In this document: positions 37,596 through 47,086 of the stretch, piece by piece
Position numbering within the stretch: position 1 is the first letter of the stretch
Layout of the letters: each line of letters starts with the position of its first letter
From: Guillardia theta CCMP2712
Taxonomy: Eukaryota > Cryptophyceae > Pyrenomonadales > Geminigeraceae
Length of the DNA stretch: 64,000 bases
Reading direction: 5' to 3'
NCBI RefSeq assembly: GCF_000315625.1
Contig: NW_005434542.1
Location: 1-64,000, forward strand
Program-made: the position numbers and the translations under genes
The notes under the pieces: generated by a model
Databases searched by the model: none
The model's input: the letters and a program-made list of their open reading frames with translations, nothing else
What the model was told of the DNA's origin: nothing

Positions 37596-39696
37596 ATGTC
37601 TTTCAAGGTCAAGAGATTGAATTGCAAGCTCTTGTTCCTTGCGACGTTGTATGTGCCATGCAGCAGCAGCAGCAGCAGCGATAACACGTTGAGCTCGCAT
37701 GCAAGCCTGGCATGCTCAGGATGGGGAGGAGGAAGCGAAATCATCACCGGCGAGCGGTTGCAAGCCATAGCGGACATCAGCGTTGTGACAGCTTCCTGGC
37801 TTGCTTACCATCGGAGCCTCCCTGACGTGATCAAGGAGGAGCATGCGATCATTCTGATAGACGAGGAGGGGAACATAGTCAGCGGGAACAGGACGAGGCT
37901 TGTGCTGGCAGGGACCGTCTTTGTCTACTCGCATCTTCTTCCTCGCTTCTTCCTCGGGGAAGCTTTCAGCGCCATCTATGCTCCCTTCGTCCTGCTCTCT
38001 CACAACGGAGACGAGGAGCTTGACTTGAGGGAGGGAAGAGGAGAGGAGGAGTGGAAGAAACGAGCAAGGAGCGCCTTGAGCAGCGGAAGGATCATAGGGT
38101 GGTGGGCTCAGAACCTTGTCTGTCCTCACCCTGCCGTCAACTGGCTGCCCATCGGGCTAGCAAACAGCATGTGGCGACATGGTGACTTGACGACAATGTC
38201 CGAGGTGATGAGAAGCAGCCAAGACGCTTCCTCCAAGAACGAATGGCTGCACGTTGCCTTCAAGGTACTCCAGACCTCCATCAAGTCTCCTTCTCTCTTT
38301 CTTTCCTCAACAACTCTGCCTTCGGTGACGCCTCCTCCTCCTCCTCCTCCTCCTCCCTCCCCCCCCCCGGCCCCCCCCCCCCTCAGTCTGTCATTCTCCT
38401 TCTGTCCTCCCCGCCTTCTCCTGTTACTTTTCTACTGTTGATCACTATCACCTGGTTCCTGCAGTGCACTTGCCCAAATTCTCCTCTCGCCTCTCGCCAC
38501 TCTCCTCATTCCTCCCTCCTCCACTGCTTTACCTTCCCCCTCCTCCATGCTGATCGTGGTATCCACTTCAGGTCAGCGAGCATGCGCCGGGACGTCAGCA
38601 AGTCTTCGAGATCTTATCACAGCTGGACTTTGCGACTGTTGAGGGGGAGAAACTTCCGTTCAGGTGACGATCAGGTGCGGTGATGCGAGGAAGTGACAAG
38701 AGAACAAGAGAGTATCTCCTCAAGACTTCATCTCATCGCTTCTGTGGTACGTGAGAGACAATAATACATTTGAGTTCTGCTCCTGCTCTGCTCCTGCTCT
38801 GCTCCTGCTCTTGCTCATCATCCTGAGCAGCTTCTCCTCGCGGGAACGGGATCGACACGCATAGGATGTGGTAAGGTAGAGTCGTGAAGGATGAAGGAGG
38901 AGCGACGAAGTTTGCAGGGAATGCCTCTACTTGCATACCATCCCCATCGTTGAAGACTCCTTGTTTGCTCGTCAGTTTGCAGGAATGATCGTACACGAAA
39001 CAGGTCTAGCCTCTCCTCTCCTCTCCTCTCCTCTCCTCTCCTCTCCTCTCCTCTCCTCTCCTCTCCTCTCCTCTCCTCTCCTCTCCTCTCCTCTCCTCTC
39101 CTCTCCTCTCCTCTCCTCTCCTCTTTCCCCTTCCACCTTGCTTCGTTCTAACCAAGCTCTACTCTTCTTGTGTCCATGATCTTGCATCATAGAAGGAGGC
39201 GAAACCTTCTGCTCCTACACTGTTGAGGTCCTGGGACCTTCGCTTCCTGTCCTCCTCGTCTCTGACTGGAGCTCGGTTCAACTCTGCGTGCTGGAACGAG
39301 CCTGGTAATCAAACTCCCTCCTCCTCCTCCTCCTCCTCCTCCTCCTCCTCTTTCAACTTCCTCCTCCTCCTCTTCCTTGTTCCCCTCTTCATCCTGCTCC
39401 TCCTTCACCTCCTCCTTCTCTTCCTCTTTCCTCCTCCTCGTTCTCCTCCTCGTTCTCCTCCTCCTCCTCCTCCTCCTCGTTCTCCTCCTCGTTCTCCTCC
39501 TCGTTCTCCTCCTCCTCGTTCTCCTCCTCCTCGTTCTCCTCCTCCTCCTCCCGCCTCCTCCTTCTCTTCCTCCTTCTCTTCCTCCCATTGAGCATGTTCT
39601 AGGGAACTTGCTCTCTCCATGGAATGGGACTGGGAGGTGTTGACAATGTCAAGGTGGAAGAATTTTATCAGATCTCACACACGCGAGGGTCAGTGA
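37596..39696 (+). CDS. exostosin-like (GT47-related) glycosyltransferase
   Basis: Seven exons join in phase to 381 codons: 37596-38264, 38572-38663, 38694-38746, 38831-38870, 38918-39003, 39193-39304 and 39603-39696 (TGA). The N-terminus has a short hydrophobic segment (KLLFLATLYV) fit for a signal peptide or anchor. The protein then shows the order of motifs typical of exostosin-like sugar transferases: FVLLSHNGDEELD, a segment with NLVCPHPAVNWLPIGLANS, then across splice sites HRFCASPRGNGIDTHRMWE, LYLHTIPIVEDSLF and GPSLPVLLVSDWSSV. The conserved SPRGNGxDxHRxWE block is the donor-binding signature in this group. It should act in the Golgi or ER lumen. The family assignment rests on these motifs only. 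It is convergent with the GT25 gene (157 bp apart) and divergent from the collagen-like gene. One intron, 38664-38693, is only 30 bp. Confidence 0.8.
39009..39124. repeat. (CCTCT)n microsatellite
   Basis: About 23 near-perfect copies of a 5-bp CCTCT unit, inside intron 5 of the exostosin-like gene. Confidence 0.95.
39316..39590. repeat. TCC/CTCCTCGTT simple-repeat tract
   Basis: TCC triplets followed by repeats of CTCCTCGTT, filling the last intron of the exostosin-like gene. The long Arg/Glu-rich open frame on the other strand comes from this repeat. Confidence 0.85.
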
Positions 39697-39852
39697 CAAG
39701 GGCAACAAGACAAGAAAGGCAAAATAGATTCAGATTGCTTTCAGTGTATCATTACATTATTGTTGGACCAACTCGGTCAAGAAATTTACAGACTATTCTT
39801 GTACATGTCATGTTAAGTTTCGCATGTCACGACAGCGAGAAGGCAGGAGTTA

Positions 39853-42805
39853 TTAGCTGCAGAAAGTTTGAGAGCCCAGGAAATTTTGAACCTGATCCCA
39901 TTGCAAGGAAAAAGCTCCTGTTTCATCATCTCCGTTCATCCCCTTCCTGTCCTCAACTCTCTCCTCCCCTCTGTCCTGTCGCCTCTCCTCCCCCCCCTGA
40001 TCGCCTCTGCCCTTCCTCACCCTCCGTCTTCCTGCCTCCCTCTGTCCCTGCACCTCGTCCCTTGTCGCTGGTCCCTCGTCCTCCAGCAGCGTGATCGCCT
40101 CGTCCCAGCACAGGGCCAGCGCATCGAGGCGACAGAAGAGGAAGCTGCGGAAGCAAACGAGAGGAAAGAGGAAGCGATTCAGAGCCTCGTGCAGCAGCAG
40201 CCGCTGAACGCTGGTTGGAGACAGAGCAGCAGGAAACAAGACCACCTCCTCCTCCACCTCCTCGTTTGACTGGAACCCAATCACATGCCCCAAAGAGAAA
40301 TTGCCTCCTCCTCCTCCTCCTCCTCCTCCTCCTCCTCCTCCTCCTCCTCCTCCTCCTCCTCCTCCTCCTCCTATTCTCTGTCTTAGTCTTGCGATGAAAC
40401 TGGAGGCTCCTTCGAGGGAATCTCCATACAGCAACAAGCACACGTCCCTGTCCTCCCAGCTCTTACTCCGCATGAGGAAGGCGGTAGCGACCAACTTCTT
40501 CTGAGCCCCATGGCATCCCTTCCTCGCCGAGCTCAGCATGAAAAGATCGCACCAGCGCTCATAGTAGCAGACGCTGGAGGGCGAGAGGAGGAGGAGCGAG
40601 TATCGATCTCCGTCGCACTTGTGCATCAGCAGAGCATCGTTCCCTGCTGCAAGAGAGATCTCATCCTCCTCCCCCTCGTCGCACTCGATCCCTGCCAGGT
40701 CTCCATCCATCGCCCTGCTGGGGACGAGGCAGGAGGGCAGACCCACAGCCTGTGAGCATGGCGACAAGAGCTGGAGAGAAGGAGACAGAGAGCTCGGGAC
40801 GATGACAAGTTCTCCTCCTTCTTCAGCTTCCATCCCGCAGTCATCTCTCCCGTACACAGCACTCACATATCGCGCCGCCTCTCCTCCTCCTTCCACCACT
40901 GACGCCAGGAAGAATTTTTTCCTCCTCGACCATTCAGACCGCGGGTTGAAATCCTCCTCGCACAAGGAGGCTACAGGGACGTGCTGCGGATGGTTGACTG
41001 ACGACAGGGTCCCTGCTTCCTTCCTCTCCACGTCTGATCCCCAGTACCCATCCTGCAACAGCAGTCAGCACAGACAGCTAGCATGTCTGAGAGGAAGAGC
41101 AACAGGTTTCACCATCAGCACGCGCAAGCACGCAGACGTCAACATCTTCTCACCTGAAAGAACGCCGGGTCTTTGAGAATGTAACCCTCCAGCAGCCCTC
41201 GCTCGATGAGAGCAGGCAGCATGTTGTCTATGGCAAGGAAAACTGGGTCGCACAGCTCCAGCACCCTCTCCGCTCCCTTCCTCGTGAAGATGATGGCTCC
41301 CGAGCAGCGCGGACGGTTAGCGCGGACCAGGAGGGAGGAAGAAGCCTGCTGCAAGCACAGGACCCGGCACCTCTCGAAGCAGAATTCAAGATGCAACAGG
41401 TCAGCAGACGGCGGGAGCTCGCGCATGGCGGAGGAGATTCGATGACCGACAGCACGAGGGTCATCCTGCACCATGAGATCGTCCTCAAAGATGCCGAACA
41501 TGCTCGCTCCTGTCTCCAGCCCTTGCCGCACCAACTCGAGCTGGTCGAGAGCTCGAGCGACAAACCTCCTCACGGCACTGAGGGACGTACTTGAGTCTGC
41601 ACCCATCAGCTGGAGGCCAGCTAGGGACAGCCTCCCCTCCTCCACCAGCTCGTCGAGGTCGAGGCTGCTGCCCAACGTGACACGGGGGAAGAGAAGTCGC
41701 GACATCCCGAGGGCTGGCAGGAGCCGCTCCATGCTCCTCCTCCTGTCCTTCCTGTCAGGCAGGTTGATCACGTAGATGGGGATGTCGATGGTGGGAGGTG
41801 GCAGGGCATGAGCTGCAGGCAGATCTCCTCGCGCGATCTTGTTCGTGTGCTGGGCTGCGAGTTGGAGGTGTTCGAACAGGTTGAGGAGCTGAAAGTTTGT
41901 ACAAGTTCCAACGAGCGAGCAGGACCGGTCTTCCTCACAGTTGCAAAGGGGGTCGTAGCACTCGATGCCTAGCTTTGGAGAGGCCCTGAGGCCGGAGGGC
42001 TTTGACTCGCTCATGCAAACATGCACACTCTGGAAGAGAGAACTCTCGTAGCTGCTGCCTGCTGTCCTGACTGACAAGTTGATGAACAAGGAGTAGTTGT
42101 AGCAACCTGTAGCCACAGCCAGCTCATGCTTCAGTTCCTCACGTCGGGCTGATGCACCAAGCAGCTTCATATCACTCTCACTGTACGTCTTCTCGTCCAT
42201 GAAGCTTGTTGGTCCGAAAGTAACATTGGTTTGAAGAGAAACCGACACTCCTTGAGAGCAGCCGCCGTGAGTTCCTACAGAGAACCTTGATGTAAGGTAT
42301 AGCTTGCCCCCGATGAGAACTGGTCGGTAGCCCTCTCTATCCGCACCTCCGGCCCACGACAGGCGTGCACTTGATCCTGCGCATGATACTTGACGCCGAG
42401 GCCCTCGTGGGAAAGGAGAACAGCAGCAGCATAATCCCCAGCACCTAGGCCATGCAGCGATATCTGACATGCTAGTCCTGCAGTGCCGTGTGATTCTTCA
42501 TGGCAGTGTCTGCATACCGGATAGGATCCTTCCTCCCGTGCACTCTCTGTCCCTTGCCGCATGTCTGGCTTGAGCTGAAGGCGGACATGGAGGTCCCAGC
42601 CGCTGCAGTCTTGTCGTAATGCAGTCCAACCATGAGCTTGCTCGCCTGCATCTAACTTGAAGGGAAAGAGCAGCACGGAGCTGTTTCCTCGGAGTGTCTG
42701 CACCAAGACAACCGTGGGGAGGAGGATGGAGATTGCATGAGCTCGGATGGCAGCAAAGAGAATGAGCAAGTGTGCTGAGCTCACTTGTTGTGCCCAGCAT
42801 CCCAT
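39853..42805 (-). CDS. GT25-family glycosyltransferase, secretory pathway
   Basis: GT25 enzymes include collagen (hydroxylysine) galactosyltransferases and bacterial LOS galactosyltransferases. The minus-strand gene opens with a signal peptide at 42805 (MGCWAQQVSSAHLLILFAAI). After an intron within about 42450-42285 comes a long exon to 41154 with the family core: IYVINLPDRKDRRRSMERLL, then FGIFEDDLMVQDD (the EDD motif that binds metal and donor) and NRPRCSGAIIFTRKGAERVL. Intron 41053-41153 (101 bp) joins LKDPAFFQ to DGYWGSDVERKE in phase. The last exon (41052-39853, 400 codons with stop) has no recognised domain, a poly-Gly run from a TCC repeat, and a Gln/Arg/Glu-rich tail. The unusually long C-terminal part is not typical of the family. 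The neighbouring collagen-like gene makes a collagen-modifying role attractive, but that is inference. Confidence 0.8.
40304..40372. repeat. (CCT)n microsatellite inside coding exon
   Basis: 23 perfect triplets. On the minus strand they read as a run of about 23 Gly codons inside the last exon of the GT25-family gene, in frame with the flanking sequence. Confidence 0.95.
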
Positions 42806-42829
42806 GCTCCTTCAACCTCCGCCCCCCTC

Positions 42830-43050
42830 CGCCATCTCAATCCCCCCCCCCCTTCCCCATTCCGCCTTCAATCCCAGCTCACCTTTTTACTCAAAGTTAA
42901 GTTCAAAATGAGTACCAGGACGATCAGTTCACGATCGGAGCTCTAGTGATTGGCTCCGATCGGGCGGGCCGTAAGAGCCGGTCAGCAAACTTCCCGGACT
43001 CGCCTCAGAATGGGGGCAACATTCGGGTCGGGGATTTCGGAACCAAGAGG
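42830..43050. other. intergenic island with dispersed 19-mer
   Basis: Contains CCCCCCCCCCTTCCCC, then TTTTACTCAAAGTTAAGTT followed by AATGAGTACCA (shared with 5160-5210), a GC patch (GATCGGGCGGGCC) and ATTTCGGAACC. It lies between the divergent GT25 and first MYB genes. Confidence 0.5.
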
Positions 43051-43227
43051 TTTAGTAATTGATATGTCACGTTACCAAACCTGACAGGGATGATTTGCTG
43101 ACAGATCTGTGTCAGCAAGTAAACATCACCTCGAAAATAGAGACATTCAGAATTACTGCAGGGGATCGTAAGTTACCACACGCAACTTCTGTCCCCAGGT
43201 TCCTGATTTACAATTCCCCCGGTACGC

Positions 43228-43866
43228 ATGCCCGTCGCTGCCAACATGCTTCCTCCCTCCCGCACTCCTCCCTCCTCCTTCTCTGTCGACGATGCTGTCG
43301 ACGCTATCTGGACTGGCTCCTCTTTCCTTCCTTGTGACCCCATGCAGCTGTCAGCCTTCCTCTCCTTGTACCTCGACAAGACCCCGCTCGGGTACTGCTG
43401 GACCCCAGAGACTGCCCCCGAGGACTGCATGCCCTCCAATGGTCTCGGAGCGATGCCAGCCATCTTGTCTTACGAGAGCAGCACACCGATGAGCATTGAC
43501 TGGACGGCGGAAGCTCCAGTGCACCATGGGGGCACTCCGAGCGAGTCGTCTGAGGCGTCTTCGAGCGACTGCGAAGTTTCCATGGGTGTCGCAGCAACGA
43601 GAAGGGACGAAGGGAAGACAGGAAGTCAGCAGAATCAGAGTCAGTGGACGAAGGAGGAGCATGATCGGTTTCTACAGGCGTTGAAGAAATATCTTCCATC
43701 TGGAGCTCGTGAAGACCCGGTGACAGGGAAGGTATCGGTCGGGCTAGGAGCTGGAGTTGCGAAGAAGGTGTCAGAATTCGTGGGGACGAGAACTCCTCTA
43801 CAAGTCAGGTCGCATGCGCAGAAGTATTTTTTGAGGCTGAACAAGAATCGAGGATGTCGTCGTTGA
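43228..43866 (+). CDS. SHAQKYF-class single-MYB transcription factor, copy A
   Basis: Intronless frame of 212 codons. The N-terminal half is acidic/Ser-Pro-rich (DDAVDAIWTG, SSEASSSDCEVS). The C-terminal MYB domain starts SQWTKEEHDRFLQALKK and ends TRTPLQVRSHAQKYFLR with the intact SHAQKYF signature of CCA1/RVE-like and related plant/protist MYB proteins, which bind GATAA/AATATCT-type DNA. Between helices 1 and 2 it carries an insertion, TGKVSVGLGAGVAKKV, where the usual second Trp is absent. Expected to be nuclear. It is 99% identical to the inverted copy at 44726-44088. Confidence 0.88.
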   Translation: MPVAANMLPPSRTPPSSFSVDDAVDAIWTGSSFLPCDPMQLSAFLSLYLDKTPLGYCWTPETAPEDCMPSNGLGAMPAILSYESSTPMSIDWTAEAPVHHGGTPSESSEASSSDCEVSMGVAATRRDEGKTGSQQNQSQWTKEEHDRFLQALKKYLPSGAREDPVTGKVSVGLGAGVAKKVSEFVGTRTPLQVRSHAQKYFLRLNKNRGCRR

Positions 43867-44087
43867 TATTCCACGTTTAATGAATTAATATTCCAGATTA
43901 CCACCTCGATTTGTACACTGAGAACTTATCTTTTCAACTTCAATGATTGAATGCTCTGATGCAATGATTGAAAGAAGCATGATCGTATTCATCAAAGAGA
44001 ATGGCGATACCGTTCGATTGAAAAGACTTGTACTGACAAGGAATCGCTTTACTGCTGGTTCAACCTCCCACCGACATTCCAAGAATG

Positions 44088-44726
44088 TCAACGACGATAT
44101 CCTCGATTCTTGTTCAGCCTCAAAAAATACTTCTGCGCATGCGACCTGACTTGTAGAGGAGTTCTCGTCCCCACGAATTCTGACACCTTCTTCGCAACTC
44201 CAGCTCCTAGCCCGACCGATACCTTCCCTGTCACCGGGTCTTCACGAGCTCCAGATGGAAGATATTTCTTCAACGCCTGTAGAAACCGATCATGCTCCTC
44301 CTTCGTCCACTGACTCTGATTCTGCTGACTTCCTGTCGTCCCTTCGTCCCTTCTCGTTGCTGCGACACCCATGGAAACTTCGCAGTCGCTCGAAGACGCC
44401 TCAGACGACTCGCTCGGAGTGCCCCCATGGTGCACTGGAGCTTCCGCCGTCCAGTCAATGCTCATCGGTGTGCTGCTCTCGTAAGACAAGATGGCTGGCA
44501 TCGCTCCGAGACCATTGGAGGGCATGCAGTCCTCGGGGGCAGTCTCTGGGGTCCAGCAGTACCCGAGCGGGGTCTTGTCGAGGTACAAGGAGAGGAAGGC
44601 TGACAGCTGCATGGGGTCACAAGGAAGGATAGAGGAGCCAGTCCAGATAGCGTCGACAGCATCGTCGACAGAGAAGGAGGAGGGAGGAGGGCGGGAGGGA
44701 GGAAGCATGTTGGCAGCGACGTGCAT
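44088..44726 (-). CDS. SHAQKYF-class single-MYB transcription factor, copy B
   Basis: Intronless, 212 codons, tail-to-tail with copy A. Five amino-acid differences separate the copies: Pro2 to His, Thr12 to Pro, a Phe to Ile in TGSSFLPCD, a Lys to Thr in DEGKTGSQ, and a Cys to Tyr in the last residues. The MYB domain itself (SQWTKEEH to SHAQKYFLR) is identical. Both copies are intact, so both could be functional; they have unrelated upstream sequence and so may be expressed differently. Confidence 0.88.
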   Translation of the reverse strand: MHVAANMLPPSRPPPSSFSVDDAVDAIWTGSSILPCDPMQLSAFLSLYLDKTPLGYCWTPETAPEDCMPSNGLGAMPAILSYESSTPMSIDWTAEAPVHHGGTPSESSEASSSDCEVSMGVAATRRDEGTTGSQQNQSQWTKEEHDRFLQALKKYLPSGAREDPVTGKVSVGLGAGVAKKVSEFVGTRTPLQVRSHAQKYFLRLNKNRGYRR

Positions 44727-44729
44727 GGA

Positions 44730-45590
44730 AACTCGAGGAACAGATCCGGATCTGTACTGCGTGAACTGCTGTACAACTTTGTTATTATAAGGTGTAGTAA
44801 ACGCTATTTATGAGCTGCGACTACAGAAAGACTCTTTTTCAAATCTTTGAAGGTGTCGATGCCGGAGGATCCCGATCAAGGGGTTTTATCCTTTTGACTG
44901 CTTGCGGAAATTATGAGTAATATGTTTACTCTACAAATCATCTCCAGTCATGGGAGAGGCAGATCAAGTCACGAGGATGGAGGACGGCCCCGTCATCGGT
45001 CACGAGGGATGATGGTCAAGGGTCATCACATCGAAAGAGCGGAGTTTGACGCCGAGCATGTGTAGTAAGATGGAATGTAAAGGTGCCAACTTCTTCAATT
45101 GAGTTCAGTGATGTCATCAGAATGGTCTCATGACCACCTAATGTTGTCATCAAAAGGACTTAGCTCTTTGGGTGGATGCCGAGTAGATTTCTAATTCAAC
45201 ACTCGAGGAAAACTAGCTATCAGAGCAACTAGAGGATTTGAGATGAATTCAGCCTGCGAAAGGGCAAATGCTGACGGTCATCGAGTCCATGTGCACGAAA
45301 TCCGTGCGTGACAGAGCTTGTTTCTCTAGCGAAACGACGTAATTTTGATATTTTACATCACTCGGGCCGGAGTGCACATCTATTCCTTGTGATTCAAGGG
45401 GAGCGAAGCTCTGGCAGAAACCAACCTGAACGACCACGAGCAAACAAAGCAGGTGAAGAAGACAGACAAGCTCAGAGAATCGATCGATTTCTGATCTGAA
45501 GACAACACAAAGGGGAACACACACATATTATCGGTACAATCTCAGGGACTTCGTTGAAACATCACAACATCGCTGATAGTCGGCAAAAAA
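44730..45590. other. AT-rich intergenic spacer
   Basis: Upstream regions of two divergent MYB genes. Nothing protein-like was seen in either strand and no repeat stands out. Confidence 0.5.
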
Positions 45591-46376
45591 ATGCAAACCT
45601 CGGCGAATTCTTTAGAAGATGCAATCGCCTCCCTTTACCCGGAGGATGTTGCTGCCAACAGCAAGAAGGACTACGTTCAAGACCACCTTCTTCATCAGGA
45701 GAATCATCTTATGCATTCATCTTTTCCGAGTTTCAATGTCGTCATGACATCAACGTCTGCCCTCTTCGAGCCTCCAGTCACTCACAATCATCACCACCAC
45801 CATCAAACTTTCACTCAAGACGAGAATCAATGTGCTGTGAAGCAAAACTATGACAACTTGTGTAACCCAGTCGTCCTGGGTCATGTGGTGGATGAATTCA
45901 GCTCGATGGTAATGCCGGGCCCTCAGCAACAAGGTTACAACTTCTACAACGCCGGCGGATCTCACTATGGAACGCATCAGGCCCAGGAGACGTCGCAACG
46001 ATCGGATTGGTTCGCTCATTCTTCCGTTTCTTTCAACCACCTCCCTGCTTCCACGTTACACCAGGGATTCATGCCGCAGCCGTACATGCCGCCGATGGGA
46101 TTTAGCCAGCACAGCAGCATTGCTGACACGTCCTCAAGTTACAATCAGAGCCAGTGGACGGACGAGGAGCACAACAAGTTCCTTGTTGCCCTAGAGAAGT
46201 TCTGTCCGGAAGCGTGCCGTGCAAGGGAGAAAGGGAAGGTGTTTGTTGGGCTGGGAGCTGGAGTAGCGAAGAAGATTTCTCAGGCGGTTGGGACCAGGTC
46301 GGTTCTACAAGTCCGCTCTCATGCGCAGAAGCACTTCCTTCGAGAAAGCAAGAAGGTCAAGGCAGAAACCCCGTAG
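45591..46376 (+). CDS. SHAQKHF-class single-MYB transcription factor
   Basis: Intronless frame of 261 codons starting MQTSANSLEDAIASLYPED. The middle is His/Gln/Asn-rich (HNHHHHHQTF), as in activation or low-complexity regions. The C-terminal MYB domain runs from SQWTDEEHNKFLVALEKF to TRSVLQVRSHAQKHFLR, with His in place of Tyr in the SHAQKYF motif, and the same insertion, EKGKVFVGLGAGVAKKI. It is a more distant paralogue of the twin genes at 43-44.7 kb. Confidence 0.87.
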   Translation: MQTSANSLEDAIASLYPEDVAANSKKDYVQDHLLHQENHLMHSSFPSFNVVMTSTSALFEPPVTHNHHHHHQTFTQDENQCAVKQNYDNLCNPVVLGHVVDEFSSMVMPGPQQQGYNFYNAGGSHYGTHQAQETSQRSDWFAHSSVSFNHLPASTLHQGFMPQPYMPPMGFSQHSSIADTSSSYNQSQWTDEEHNKFLVALEKFCPEACRAREKGKVFVGLGAGVAKKISQAVGTRSVLQVRSHAQKHFLRESKKVKAETP

Positions 46377-46379
46377 CTA

Positions 46380-47085
46380 GGTTGTCTTCCGAGCCTTCCG
46401 AGTCCCGGGTGATGATCCGAGGCTTAATCGGTGGCCGCTCAGCTGATGAATAAAGTTTTATTAATAGTTCAACTTCTGCTGTCACGCCGCACGTTGGAGG
46501 CTCGACTCGGGTGATCATTCCCATGTCTGCATTCCTGTATCTTGTGTCAATCGTGCAGATCTGTAAGTCACGTTTCAGGATCGGATCATGAGGTCACTGC
46601 CATGATGAGCAGCGAGTCAACGAAGTCGCCGGCACGGGCCGCCCGGCCGCCGGGCCCTGCCTCAGTCACTAGTCCCGGCTCTGTACTTCTAGGTCATCCC
46701 ACATCCCCCCTCAGAAACAACGGTCAGCTGCAGCTTCCAGTGCAGCTTCAGGATCTGGTTGCGCAAGCTTTGTTCGTCTGTTTGGGGGGTCCGGAGGCGA
46801 TAGGGAGAGGAAGGAGACGATACAGGAGGAGAGGGAGAGGGAGAAGGACTTGAAGGAAGGGCTGTGATCATCCGTAGTGAGACCCACCTTCATCCTCCTC
46901 TGCTTCATTCAATCCGATGGCAACGGATGAGGAGGGAGGGGGAGCAGGATGAGAAGGAATTGCATTATGTTGGGAGGACGGAGGTGGGTGGGGAGGAAGA
47001 ATACCGAGGGAGAAGAAGAGAGGCGCTGGTCATGTAGGAGGGTTCAACCATGAGCTGAAACCCATTAAGATCGCTGTTAGGTGAG
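46380..47085. other. intergenic region with GC island
   Basis: The GC-rich core at 46610-46690 (GGCACGGGCCGCCCGGCCGC and CCTCAGTCACTAGTCCCGG) resembles the islands at 13, 16 and 62 kb. The rest is purine-rich simple sequence (46800-47000). No gene supported. Confidence 0.5.
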
Positions 47086-47086
47086 G

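Larger units (their letters stand above)
43228..44726. repeat. inverted duplication of a MYB gene
   Basis: Two 639-bp arms in inverted orientation (43228-43866 and 44726-44088), separated by 221 bp. Reading both arms base by base I find five mismatches, and similarity ends at the ATG on one side and about five bases past the stop on the other. Confidence 0.93.

Noticed and set aside
39187-39588. Arg/Glu-rich minus-strand frame
   Set aside because: Product of CTCCTCGTT repeats in an intron of the exostosin-like gene, whose exons are on the other strand.
44088-44726. Possibility that the second MYB twin is a pure assembly artefact
   Set aside because: Kept as a real copy because the arms differ at five positions and have different flanks, though long reads should confirm it.
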